Of a stretch of 64,000 bases of DNA, positions 35,262 through 47,846 are shown piece after piece. The notes below the pieces were generated by a model. That model saw only the letters and a list, made by a program, of their open reading frames with translations. It had not been told where the DNA came from and did not search any database. The stretch is taken from contig NW_020312755.1 in the NCBI RefSeq assembly GCF_002999335.1, positions 103,501 through 167,500 on the forward strand. The letters are read 5' to 3'. Numbering within the stretch: position 1 is the first letter of the stretch; the number at the start of each line of letters is the position of its first letter. Source of the DNA: Cyclospora cayetanensis (lineage: Eukaryota > Apicomplexa > Conoidasida > Eucoccidiorida > Eimeriidae). The position numbers and the translations under genes were made by a program.

Positions 35262-37174
35262 ATGGTGAGCAGAAAGATCGAATCCCTCGAGGCATGGGGT
35301 GAACGAATGGGCTCACGCCAACTTCTCGCACCTCGGCTTAGTGTTTTGGTTTTGTGGGGTTGTTCTTGATCTCTACTTTCTCTCTGTAATGGCAACCCCC
35401 TTTATATTTATGTAATCTCTGCCGGAAATGCATGTGGATCGGCCGGCGAAAGGTTGGGCCGGATGCGGCGTCTGCTCGGGAGCTGCGGGGAGCAGGGGCT
35501 CTTGCTGTCCTTCCCATATCTAATTCAGCAGAAATGAAGGCACTAGCCACTCTAGTGCATGAATTATACACATTGGTCGTTGGAGCTGGGGCGGCGTGGT
35601 TTGGACGTTTGCTGCTGGCAGAGCGGCGTGCATGCATAGTGCTCGTTGGTCAAAGGCGGACATGTGCCCAGCAGGCGGGTTGACGCCTCGATGCCTCCTT
35701 ATTTGCCGCTTCATTTATTGAACCCACGCGCTGTTTGGATTTGTGCTCATTGGAGTTGACTGGCCAGCTTACCTATGGCGGCGCTGAGCTGTTCTCCCTT
35801 TTTTCGCTAAGAGTTTATTCCTGTGTGTGACCTGCGTGCATTGGGCTTTGTGGTGCTTACGCGCTTCAGGGGATCGATCTAAAAAACAGGGGCCGCACCA
35901 AAAAGCACGGTCGCCGAGCTTTGGTTTCGGAGAATCCCTATCTCCGGCTGGCCGTGAAGGTGAGCAACTTTCACGTCGCCTTTACTCCTGATCAGCGTGC
36001 AAGGAGGCCAGGCAACTGTACGATCCGTGCGTCGTTCAAGTCGGCGTTGTCTCGCAAATGTCTTCGGAACTCTGTGTCTCCTCCTTTGCCCACAATTCAT
36101 CGCCGTCGCACCCCACAGCTTTTTCTCTGCCGTTTGTGGGTGTGCCTCGACTCAGCTGTATCAGTTCTTGGCCCGAAGGACGAACAGCAGCTTCAACAAA
36201 GTCATCCTCAAGCGGCTTATGGCCCCCCGTCGCCTCCGAGCTCCACTTTCTCTTTCTAAACTCTCTATGCGCATGAGAAAGGAAGAAAAAAAGACCGCCG
36301 TGGTGGTCGGCAGCATTGTTGGTATGTGTATGTATCTAAATACCAACACGCAGACCATCCAGGCTCTGCATCCACTCTTGTATTCACTCCTTTTCTGGCT
36401 GCATGCGTGGTTCCTTTTTCGGCGCTGTGACATGGTGCTTTCCACTTGCTTCAACATCCGAAGATTGTTGTGTATTCGCGCTTTCCACTCCTCCTGCAGT
36501 CGGCTTTCCCTTATCTAGGGGCAGGGGCCTCTAGTTCTGATATGGGCTCTGCGTGCGTGTTTACCTGCAGACGATCCCCGCACGCTGGAGATTCCCAAGA
36601 TGTCTGTCTGCGCGTTGCATTTCTCCGAAGTCGCCAGAAAGAGGATTCTTTCTGCTGGGGGCGAATGCCTAACCTTTGACCAGTTGGCTCTTAAGGCCCC
36701 CAAGGGATCCAACTGCGTTCTCCTTAGAGGTTCTATCCTCAGAGATGCTGACAAGCACTTCGGTCCGGCACCTGGTAAGCTGTGCCTCTGGTGTTTCGAG
36801 TACACCTGGAGGAAATGCGCATTTCCACTGTATCCCCGGCGCAAAAGCGCTCGTCCTCGCTGGGATCATTTGCCATGTGTCTGCTGTGTACCAATGGTTC
36901 TTCGAAGTATTCAAATTATTGCCAGATGTTTTCTTTCCCGACGAACCTGGGCGTGTGTACAGGGCGTCCACACCTTGTGGGATTGCATTGCGGTGTGCAT
37001 GAGTCTCGATCTCCTTGTGTCATCGCCGGCTGGCTTATTGTCGTTCAGCGTTACTTGCTTGCTTGTGTGTGCTTAGGTACTCCCAACTCGCACACGAAGC
37101 CTCGTGTCCGGTCGAAGGGCAGAAAATTCGAGAAGGCGCGCGGACGCAGAAAATCCCGTGGCTACAAGAACTGA
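35262..37174 (+). CDS. RPL18: 60S ribosomal protein L18 (eL18)
   Basis: This is a structural protein of the large ribosomal subunit. Five exons join in phase: 35262-35264, 35870-35959, 36156-36321, 36571-36774 and 37077-37174, giving 186 residues, close to the family length of about 188. Exon 1 codes only the initiator Met: ATG is directly followed by the GTGAGC donor, and exon 2 opens with [17 protein letters not shown], the universal eL18 N-terminus. Further marks are [53 protein letters not shown] and the basic end [10 protein letters not shown]. Pyrimidine-rich sequence precedes the ATG, as in many ribosomal protein genes. Confidence 0.97.
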
Positions 37175-38736
37175 GAGTGGCTTCTCTTTCCTTGTTCCCA
37201 TCCCTTTCGGATTTCTATTTCCTCGCTGTAGACAATTCCCAAATCTTTACTTTGCATTTATGCAGAGTGAGAATTGCTGCATGCAGCTACGCAAGGCGGA
37301 TGTAGAAGCGGTTGAGGGTTAACTGGCATTTCTTGATGTGCCTATTTTCTCTCCGCTGTTTTGCGGCGCCTACAAGCGATTGCGAACTCGGGGAAATTTC
37401 TAGAATCCCTCCACGGCTGAAGGGGAAAGCACGATAGGGATGACGCAAATAGAAGACTAGACAAGGCGCACGTAGCATCAGAACATCTGTATAAATCAGT
37501 TGTCACAGTTGGTTCCAGGTGTCTAAACATAATCTAGAGAAAACAATCATGAGGTTTTTTCTTGCGGAACAGGCTACCGCAAAAGCATCCCTTTGTAGCC
37601 ATTCCCTGCGCCTGCGTTTCTGTACGGAGGGCACTAAGGTCTACGCGGCTGTGGCTGTCGCCCAACGCCACTAATTCCGCTAAGCATTTAGCCAGCCGCT
37701 CTAAGCTACAGAAGGATTCTCGAAGATAAATATATTCAGCTGCGAGGAGGACGCGCTGTGCCCCGAATATGCGACTCCCTGCATATGAAAGGAGAAAACA
37801 TCGTTTGTTCTGTCCTTACTCTTCCAATTTGCCAACTTTATAACCGGCGGGGGGATAAAAAGCAGCGGAAGTGTCGCCTGACGTGGGTTCATGAGCTGAC
37901 GGGTGGATGCCGCGGGTGATCAGGAAGTGATAGCCCCGCTAGTGCACGGCTTTATTTGTAAGAAATTCCCCCCATGAAGCTCCTTGGGTCTGGTGCAGCG
38001 CCTGCATAGAAAAAGGCACTTCAAGAAAACTGGTTCTATAACTTGATTTCGTCCCAACACGCACACAATCGCACGGAGCATGCGAATCGCCTGGCCTTTT
38101 CCGCTTCTTCGTGGGAGTAAGAAAGGGGGAAAACGAGACGCCTAAGATCAAGTAAAACTTAGACGGGCTTAGGCTGCAATTAATAATACGAAAGCATTTC
38201 TATGCGCGTCAGTGGGAATTAGAAAGTAATCTATTGGCTGTTTGATGAAAGAACAAAATGCAGAAAGGACTGGGGATACAGAAGTACAGGATGCCGAGGA
38301 GACGAAATGTGTTTAATACACAACCCATGACAAGGCTAGTTCATGAAAAGCGCAAAGCTGCTTCAAGTTGCAGTGTGTTTACCAGAGAAGGTCGCGTTTG
38401 AGAAATCAAAGCCTGGATGCTACAGACAGCGAGAAACAGCACAGCGCAGCTACTTCGTCTTTGTAATATTTGATGACGTTATTTTTTTCCGAGAAAATAG
38501 GAGAGCAATGCTTCTTTGCAAGGCACAAATATACACTGAGGCATTAAACACGGTATACTGCGACATGCCATTGATATGAAGCTTCATTTAGCAAGAATTC
38601 AGATTCGGGCACATATTTTACACTTTAAAGCTTCCATGAACTAACATCCAGAGCATTCCAGGTATTAGGAAAGCAGCTGTACAAAACTTATCAAAATAGA
38701 ATGGTGAACAGGGAATGATGAGCATCTTCTGCCTAC
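37175..38736. other. convergent intergenic, no gene seen
   Basis: This 1.6-kb stretch lies between eL18 (+) and the NudC-like gene (-). It should hold both 3' ends. The last exon of the NudC-like gene may lie in 38580-38700, but it could not be placed. Confidence 0.4.
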
Positions 38737-40242
38737 TTCTTCACCAAACCTTTCAAGCATTAATTTCTTCTGAACCTCCTCCTGAAACCACATACAATAA
38801 CCACAGACCCTCGAGAGTTAGTCAGAAAGCACACATCTACGCCAAGACAGCCTTAGGCAAATCTGTGCAAAGAAGGGGCAGAGATCAGCAAGAAGTCAGG
38901 ATAGATAGGACAACTATGCAAGGACCGTAGAGAGTAGCTAGAAGTCCTTACAGTCGCCAGGGGGTTAAGAACGCCATGACCCCTCATCGCGGATTTCCAG
39001 ATTTCACCTTTGCGCATTTTCCCTAGCTGTATATGCAGCTCCCCATCTTCTGGAGAAAAATAAAGCACAGGGAACCATGCAAGCAAAAGGGCTTGGCAAC
39101 AGCAAGGGAACAGCGCTCAAAGTTGGAAAACTCCGCACTCAATGTTAAACCAAAAGACAACGCGACAAGGAAATAGGGCCTTTGCTTATATGTTGTAGAC
39201 TAACCCAACATCCAAAAGGAAGCAGAAGTATCAACGGTGGAGAATAGGTCTTCCTATACACAAAGAAGTGGAAACAAACTGCGTAAGACTTTACTTTTCG
39301 CATGAAAGTAAAGACACAATTTTGAGAGCCGAAAATCTCTTAATCGCCAAACAAACATGGGAAAGTGATTTTCCCACGAATTCAGGGGAACCAGGCGAGA
39401 AAATACACGGCAGGCAATCAGAATCTCTCAAGTCATTGCAGCATGCAGGAAGAGAAACATGCCAACCACGGTCAGTGTAGCTAAAGCAGGGCAGAAACAG
39501 CTGCAAGGGACAGGAAATAGTCCGATTAAGTAGAACAACGCAAGACCGAAGAATGGTGCCAAAAAGGTCCTTTGCCTTACGTCAAAAAGCGCAGGTTTCC
39601 CCAAAAGCCCGACCGAAAGTCTAGTTGGAGTAATTTTTACACTGATGCTCTTTGCTTTTGTTTGTGGTGGAGGAAGAAGGAAGAGATGAACGTCTGTTAA
39701 GTCTTGCTCCCACTCGTACAACAATCGGCCTGAATGAGTAGACTCGGACAGACAAGGAGGACCACTAAAAGAAGAGGAAGCAAAAGAGTGTACGATGCAC
39801 ACAGAGAAACAAAGACCGGGAGAGCGAACGTGACGCAAACACCCAGGAAAGCAGAAGACCGGCAGAAATACAAAGGTTGTAACCAATACGCCAACGGAGC
39901 GCCCGATAGGCGAAAGCATCGTAAAGAGAATTTGGTTGCACGCGTGCGGCGAGTCGAGAAAAAGGAATTACGGCAGCGGAACTATGAGAGGGAAAAGGAG
40001 GTGCGGCAGACGTACGGAAGAACCAATGAACACTTGCAAGAATGGAAATGTACTCCGGGAAAGCAAGATCACAAAAAGAATAAACCAATGGTTAGTGGCA
40101 GTGCTGATGGTTTCGGTCATAATCGTATCTTGCCTTGAACACAAACGGGTATCCTTCCCCTTCCTGCTTCTTGTATCTTCTTGCGTATATCTCCCGCCAC
40201 TTCCTCGTAGCATCGAAATTCCTCTCCCAGTCCATCTGACAT
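38737..40242 (-). CDS. NudC/CS-domain protein, NUDCD2-like (partial model)
   Basis: This is a CS-domain (p23/NudC fold) protein, a class of Hsp90-linked co-chaperones. Exons placed on the minus strand are 39729-39581, encoding LLYEWEQDLTDVHLFL and LSVGLLGKPALFD (the start of a CS domain); about 39049-38952, encoding DGELHIQLGKMRKGEIWKSA and HGVLNPLAT (its end); and 38781-38737, encoding EEVQKKLMLERFGEE. The last corresponds to the helix after the CS domain in NUDCD2 (family pattern QxKLxLERFQxENPGFDFSG). A likely first exon opens with ATG at 40242 (MSDGLGEEFRCYEEVAGDI). A short exon carrying the middle strands of the CS domain should lie between 39581 and 39049. A candidate begins after TTGCAG near 39501. 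The C-terminal PGFDFSG-like end was not found. The family call is good, the gene structure incomplete. Confidence 0.6.
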
Positions 40243-43200
40243 CTTTCTGTCTACTTTCCAAGTAAAACCCCTTGAGCCAGTCCCGGCAGGCAACGTGGTG
40301 ATAGCGTGGGTTACAATAGGCAACGTGCCGTCTGCTCGTTTCCTTGCCCGTTCGTCTCGTTGCCCTTCGCGTCTCTTAAGGATACGCAGGATGGGGTAAA
40401 GCTGTAGGAAACGATGCCTGAGAGAAACACCACGCACTACATACAGTCAACCAGACAATGGAAAGTTTGCATGCGTAAAGCCGGTAGGCCAAAACACCAG
40501 AAATCCCAGCCCATTGGGTCATATGGAGCTCCCATCCACGATCTCGTAAGGCGGTGAAGCTGCAAGGCGTCACGGCAGGAATCCACCTTGTGCGAAGAGG
40601 GCACTGCACCAATCCTTTTAGACACTTTTCGGTACAAAATAAGAAATCCGGAAATCGTAAAGCTGTTTACGGAATTCATGAAGCAAGAATTGCAAACATG
40701 TGAGGGGGGTAAGAGCCCTACATATATATTGATGTTAATTAGAGGAAAGTGCACTCATGCGGGCACGAAGACATACAGGTATGGATTCATGCTTCATTTG
40801 GGATGGATGAGACGTATCCCGTGAAAAGAAGGACACCAATGCCAAAGCAGTTTAATGAGACAAATTCACTAATGAAGTTGTTTATCCTTAAGCATAAAGA
40901 GCTGAACACCTCATGAATTATCGAGGATTCGGAAGGAAAAACTCATTAATACACCACCTCATAAACGAAAGCGCTTATTGTTACATGAATCAATGAAATA
41001 AACATGCAGTAGCAGAGACCTTTTCGCGATTTACAAAACAGTATGGAAGAAAGTTTTATCCACAAATGAAATGATAAAATTGACACTAACCACAAAAATA
41101 TCGCTGTGGTCGAATTGAGGGCAATATATACGACCTAGGACTGATACTATATTCCAGCCTGGTGGTCAGCAGAGTGTGCTCTTACGAATCTTAGCCTCCA
41201 AGTACTCCCGTGAGAAAGAAGCCAGTGAATCGAAGATAACAAAGCGTCAATGCAGCTGAGAAACACGCAGGGAAGATGACCACCGGAGGCGGATAGCATC
41301 CGCGTGTCCACTTCCATGGACATATTACATACAAAACTGATGAAAGACAAGGTATAAGAAATGTATAGTACAACAGGAAAGGCGACATTTTGCTGGATGA
41401 CATTGAGGGCCCCCACTGGAGAGGCTTACCACGGGGGTCGCCACGCCTTCTTATATTCAGCCTCTTTAGAGGGCTTTTAATAAAACAAAACATGTTAAAC
41501 CGAGTGAATAGACTTTCTTGCCGTGCTTTGCAGCAGTTTCAGTGAGTTGTGGTGAAGGCATGCAGCTGTGCACGGCAATAAGGACACCCACCCTTCAGGC
41601 TGAAAGAGCAAAAAGTAATGATACAATTACACCGGACGGAGGCACACGAAAAGAAAACAAAAAGTTTCATCAAGTCGAAATTTGGTAAAGCTTATATAAA
41701 TTGTGCGTTTACTAGTACGTGAAACGTAGGCAACAGATATGAGGTCCCACGACACACTCAGTAAACCGGAGTAGGAACGGGAATGCATGTACAGAGGTCA
41801 CAAAGATAATACATTGTGCGCCATTCAACCCCGAAAGCTTTTGCTTTGTCAATCCATGTCTGTACCCCTACCTTCTTGTTCTAATGAATGCGTGTTCTTC
41901 TGCACGCAGAGAATGCTGCGCAACACCCGACCGAATTTATGTACTCGAGAGAGCTGAAGACGCGTCCCTAATACTGATGGCCTGCAATAGTTGTACATAC
42001 ATTGGCCTTTTCCTCTGCTGGGCTACGTGCGAGCACCTTAGAGGATTTTGTTAAGGTGCATTTAGTTCACCGTGGCTCTCTCTCTTCCCCCGTAGCTTTG
42101 GAGGCCCTGTGAAATTCATAGTCGAAAAAGGGAATAGAAAGGAAGGGGTGTACAGCTCTTTCTCTAGCTTGTATTTTAAAGGCGTAGGTCTCTATGGAAA
42201 ACCGAAGGACACTAGCTGCACACTCTGGACTATTAACTAGGAAGATGGCACTCTCGCAGACGCAACACTAAATACGTAGAGTAATTCGTTATCAGTTAAA
42301 TTTTCCCGTAATCCCTTGCAGCTCTTATGCTGTGTTCGGGACTTATTGTAATTTGCGGTATTTCGGGACAATTTTAATTCTCATACAACCCATGATCTCG
42401 TGACTACCATTCATTTATTATCCTCTACCTTGTCATAGTACGATTAACCAGCGGCTCACGCCTGCCAGTGCACTACTAAGCATCGTATCACAATTCAATG
42501 CTTATACAGCTTCTCAGGTAGGGCCTTGGCTTGCGCATTTCAGTTACATCTAAACATCTTACTCGCTTGCAGCTGAACTGGATGCAGCAACAGCTCAAGT
42601 TACAACATGCTAATGGGCAAATCCTAGTTGTGTAATTGGTATCTGATTATGGATGGAGGTTTAATTTGGGGTTCATGTTGAGGAAGATTGCAAATGCCTG
42701 TACTATTCATTTGTTAGTATAAATTTTCTTAAAATGCCCTTCAACTCAACACTGGCAAATACATAGCCTTCCACACTCATCTACAGTAAAAGAGCAACGC
42801 TTCACTTGAGCAGGCATCAAGTCGTGCAGTCGCAGTGTAAGCAGACGGCACACGTACAATTACTAGTGCTTAGGCTGTCATTGTCTAACCATTCGGTGCA
42901 GGCAGAATCGCTCATCGAATAGAGCCGCATGCAGACGCATGTGCACTGCAGTACTCTTCTAAAGAACTTGTATTTGCTTGGAGGTCTTATCTAATTGCGT
43001 TGTACAACGAGGTCTAATGCTTTCCTTCTAAAGAGCCTTTAAGTGGCCCTTATGAGCCCCAATAAGGCCCTTCCCCAAAGTCCTTCAGAGCGGGGTATCT
43101 GTCATAGGACATATTATCAGGGGATCCAGAGAATGATGTTTATGATAAACATGAAAAACCAACAACGAAGGAGAGGCTGTGAACTAAATAATAGCTTTTT

Positions 43201-46200
43201 AGCTTATTCATTGCCCAGGTCAACTCCATCAACGCTCCCATACAACAAAAAGATGGTGTTATCTGCTTTTAAAGCTTCGAGTTGCTTAACAGTGTAGAGG
43301 CACTTTTCGCTTCTTTGAAGAAACACAAGGGCTCTTGTGCGTTACGAGCTGTCAGAAGACAAATGAAGCTGCAATAATATCATTAGCTATGCATGAATGC
43401 TTGCGCCTTTCTGTGGACATATAAAAAAACAATATACTAGTGTGAATAACTGGAAACGCATGAATAAAATGGGTACACGCCTGAGCCAGCTTGTCTACCT
43501 TAAAGGCGCACTGGCAACTTGCGTGCATCGATTCTTCCGTCTTTCTCCCATTATATCGTTTTACATTGAAAGAATGGGTAAACCTTTGTCAACCAGCTTG
43601 CTTTTCCAGTGCACGCACTACCAGCTTACTTTAGTTAGGGTTTAGGATGTGGGCTAGAACGTAAGAAGGCAACGAACGAACGCACACCATACAGCGTTGA
43701 TTCACATTCTGAAGTATCCCTTATTGTTCCTTCGAAAGAAATAGGACGCCAAGCTGAAGCACTGGGAGAGGAGCCCCGTTCGTCTGACACACCCCTTTTT
43801 GCAAGCAACTCGTCTTGTAGAGCTGTTCTCAATCACTTCAGGTACTCAAGAGCCATGAACATTGCTCCTCTATCTTGAAGGCGCACATCCAAGGCACCAC
43901 ACTAAATTTGCAAGAATCGTCTCAACGGGAGAGAAAGACTACACTGCTGGATTTTGCCTACGCCTTGCTGTTAGGGGCAGGGAAACAACGGCTGGCAACA
44001 CTTCGGATCATGGACAGAGCTCTGGGCAACCATTGTGCCGTATTCTGATAGGCACGTAATTTATTCGGCGGTATGTCATGCTACGGAGCTTGGTGGGAAC
44101 GTTAGTAACAAACTGGAAAGAGAGTGCTATTTCGAAGTAAGCTGCATGAGCCGTCCAGCCTTCGTTGTCTCAGTTATTGCACAATTTTCGGGAAGTTGTA
44201 AACAGGCAGTCGAGGGCTGTAGGTAAGCTCTCCAAACAAGCACCAATCGAAATGTGAAGGAGTTGCGTATGTACGGCTCCTTACAGAGAGCAGATATATA
44301 GGATCTAAAAATAGATATGAAGGTATGGCTTTTGTAACAGGCCGTACCTATCTGGTCTAGTTCCATTACAGGGAATAATTTTTGAAGACTATACGTGTTT
44401 GTCTGCAAATTGTAAGCTGCGAAAAGCGGAAAGTTCGGCCTCTAAGGGCAGTAGTTACGAGGTGCGTAATGCCATAGGGGAAGAGGGATCTACCTCGTCG
44501 CGACAGCACGGGAAGGTGCTAGTACGCGCTTACCTATGTACCTCCTCCGCAGTCTGAAAGTCTGAATGTTGTATTTATCATAACCTGTATTCGGCCCTCT
44601 GCACTAATACAGACTTAAGGTGTGCCGTTATTCTGGTTGCTGCGGCCATTGTGCCATTGATATCATCCGGGCTGTTTTCTAGGGTTGATACTTTTCTACC
44701 CCCTCCAAGGGCTGCACTCGGCCTTTCGTGCAGAACCATGAAGTCATGCGCTGAAGGAGGAGCAAATTTCCTGTGATGCAAAAGGACTTTTTTTGACGTT
44801 TCCAATTGTTATTCACGTTACACGCGCCCTAATAAATGCGATTCAATGGGAACTGTTACAGACACCTTTCCGGGTTCTTCAGGGCGAAATGCTCAAATGA
44901 ATTGGCCAAGAGTGAACATTGCAAAAGAGGAAGGCAGGCCGATGCCCACAAAGTGCTCTTCGTGTGACACAGCTCATGGGCGTTGACCAGATAAAGTTCC
45001 TACACAAGCACGACATTCCTAGTTGCCCAACCATGAGAGCTTCTCTGCTCTCTGCTCCTCAGGTGGTTAGAATAAATTTAGAGCAGAGTTATTCAGAAAA
45101 CTCCTTTTAAAATCGCAGCAGCACAGAAAAGGGGAAGCCGGGGATTCATAAGCTCTGTGCGCGAGCTGCAATGGCAAGGTGGCTGTTGGGTTGCGCGTCA
45201 CTGCTGAAACAGGAACGAGGATGCCCAGCTTACACAGCTATGACTTCATGACTAGACAACCACGAATTCACGTACAATTCATGGATTTCACCCATCAGTG
45301 AGTCCAACAAATATTATTGGCAGCGCCTAGAGCATCAAGCGAATCCCGTTTTTGTACCTTTTTCTAGAAGAAGTCTTACAGTCACAAAGCAGTTAATCAT
45401 ATAAGAGTTGCTTCCCATACGCTTTTAGAAAGTGCCAACACCTACATCCACTACCACGCAGCTCTGGGTAGAGGCGAAAAGAGCAAATACGCAGTCGGCT
45501 GTGCTCACGAAAGTCCAAGTAGTCATACAGCGCTACTCGGAAATTCAGCAAATACCATAGCTACGCACTACGAAGATATAATCATGTACAAAGCAAAGTC
45601 CAGAGCATACACATACTCGCCATAGACTCTAACACAGCGAAATTGATCCAAATGCAAATAACCTAAATCCACAAGCAATTCAGTGAGAGATACCAACAAT
45701 AGTACCCATTGACTTCAGGCAATCCATTCCTCTTCGGTATCAAGAGGGCTGTCCAGATGCAAGAGGACGCGGATTAACACATCTTCAGTGAGGAAAACGG
45801 CTGGTAGGGCACGCACTTGTTAAACTATCGGTCTCACACGCCAATTTGCCCGATCGCTTGTCAGCAAGTGGATCATCTCCAATCACGCTTCATTCATGAA
45901 AACCAAGTAAAATCGAGACACAAACTGCCCTTGCGCTTCCCCAAAAGCGCTGTTTTAAGTATTTTTTTGTGAATCCACATGCCATGAGCTGAAAGGGACG
46001 TGTGGCTGTGGGGTTTCAAATGGTAGCAACCCCAGATCAGTCCCGACCCTGGCGCACGCATAATTTACTCACCAGTCAGTAGCATATTTCAGGTTCATTC
46101 AGCACACCCATATGTCGTCCACAATGAGTGCAACGCGCTGGCATACTGACCGAGCATTGTAATACAGGTGATAATATTTAAACGCGAATTGGTCTATGTC

Positions 46201-46648
46201 AAACTACTTAGTGTGGCTCTAGCAGCAGCGTAGCAGTGAGGTATCCTGTTTTACTTTACCTGTTAATCTGTAGCATGACGCATTATGAGTGAGCTACACA
46301 CCTGGCAGTCGGTGTTTCATACGGAGACAAGCGCTACGACGGTAATTGGCTGTCAAAAGGCAATTGCTTCAGGGATATAAAGGGAAGCACGTTAGCCAGA
46401 AAAAAGCAATCCACTCATCTACATGTGGGAAGGACAAGACTCCTTTTGTGCTTGTAGTGAAAGTGTGCCAGAAGCACAGTTGAGATGAAATCCATGAATA
46501 TCCCGTCCTGCCCACAATCCAAAAGTAATCATAGGTCGAAAGCTTTGTAGGCTTATTCACCTATGTTCAGCCCAAGCCTGAGGGTGTGAGTCAGCGGCAT
46601 ATCATATGCCATGCCAAGGCGACGGCTATGTAGTCATATTTCTCCAAT

Positions 46649-47296
46649 TTGCGTCTAGCCTCATCAGGCACCCGATGGTTTGACTCTCTTCCCCTTCCTG
46701 AAAGCAATTTCCAGCTTTTAGAGTCGCATTTGATGAGTATGGTATCAGTATTGGGCATTTTTACGTTTCGTGAATCAGCAATTGTTTTCTTTTCGTGGTT
46801 TGATTGGATGACCCCAGCCAGGTTCGCATGCACTGTAAACCGAGTTTTGTTAGAAAAACTCAACCCCGACTGGGCACCTCACTGCTCTCTTTTAGTGAAG
46901 ATGCTTAAAATCCTGTTGCCCTCGACACTTGAGTGGAAGCAGGTACAGCTTAAATTATTAAGTATTTGGGCCGGTGTGCCTAAATGTACAGAGCTCCAGT
47001 TGATCGCCCACTGCACCGCGTTCGCTGCTGCAGTGTACAATCGGGGTGGAGCGTTGTCGTTGCCGCATGTGAACCGAGTTTGGTGCTCCTCAAACTTTGA
47101 TTTAAAAAACACAAAAATGAGGCTAACGGGTACTTCTATGCCCGGAATAATCGTTTTTTCAGGACATCATGGTCGCTTTTTGATGGGAAAGAGGATTTTC
47201 CAGCGCAGTGCCAGCCCAGATCTACAGCATTGCAATTTCACTGCCACCGTCCCTCCTGACTGCGGCAACGTTCGTTTCCTGCTGCCGATTGCATAG
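46649..47296 (+). CDS. hypothetical 215-residue open frame
   Basis: This is an uninterrupted ATG-to-TAG frame of 648 bases within AT-rich DNA, where stops are otherwise frequent. The translation is mixed, with hydrophobic stretches (for example VSVLGIFTFRESAIVFFSWF) and no recognised motif. It could be a real lineage-specific gene, an exon of a larger gene, or a chance frame. No splice model or upstream signal was convincing. Confidence 0.2.
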   Translation: MRLASSGTRWFDSLPLPESNFQLLESHLMSMVSVLGIFTFRESAIVFFSWFDWMTPARFACTVNRVLLEKLNPDWAPHCSLLVKMLKILLPSTLEWKQVQLKLLSIWAGVPKCTELQLIAHCTAFAAAVYNRGGALSLPHVNRVWCSSNFDLKNTKMRLTGTSMPGIIVFSGHHGRFLMGKRIFQRSASPDLQHCNFTATVPPDCGNVRFLLPIA

Positions 47297-47551
47297 TTTC
47301 TTTTGAATGATTTCATTCCTATTCTATGATTTCTTTTCATTTCGTTAATATTTGCTCACTCAAAGTCAAAATACAGGCGAGAGGAGAACTTTTCTCCCTG
47401 CCCCCCACACTGTTTTCGGCGGAGTGCTACTGAGTGCTTCCATCTTTCCCTTCATAGCACAAATTGAAAACAGTTATCTCTTCATTGAAAAAGATGCTCG
47501 GAATTCTGTCCAGGGTTGTAAGTTTATCAAGAGGGCCGTCATGCGGTAACG

Positions 47552-47564
47552 TTTAGGGTTAGGG
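47552..47564. repeat. short interstitial telomere-like TTTAGGGTTAGGG
   Basis: Two telomere-type units occur together at 47552-47564. Apicomplexan telomeres are usually TTTAGGG arrays, and eimeriid genomes are known to carry telomere-like repeats internally. Two units may also be chance. Confidence 0.5.
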
Positions 47565-47846
47565 CTTAAGAGTCAGTCGGGGTTGGCGTACAGTATTCCG
47601 TCTTTAGGGCTTTATGTGGGTAGCTCGGTGCCCCTCTGGTATTGATAGCATTGGTAGCGATACACATCACCTACAATTTTGAGCTGGGGTCGGTGTTTTC
47701 GGTACCCAGCCCAGAAGAAACGTGTTTGTCTGTGGGGCGCAATAGAAGGAAAGGGGTGCAGTGAATTTTAGCCGCCCTGAAATTTAGCCACGCAGTGACT
47801 TATATTACCCACCAACTGTCTATGTGTTTGTCCTGTTATCGTCTCA

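Larger units (their letters stand above)
40243..47846. other. AT-richer gene-poor region
   Basis: This 7.6-kb stretch has no gene of recognisable family on either strand. Frames are short and stop-rich, in contrast to the GC-rich 12-28 kb part of the window. One longer frame (46649-47296) and a telomere-like scrap (47552-47564) are listed separately. First exons of the NudC-like gene and of the BAR-like gene may reach into its edges. Confidence 0.5.
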
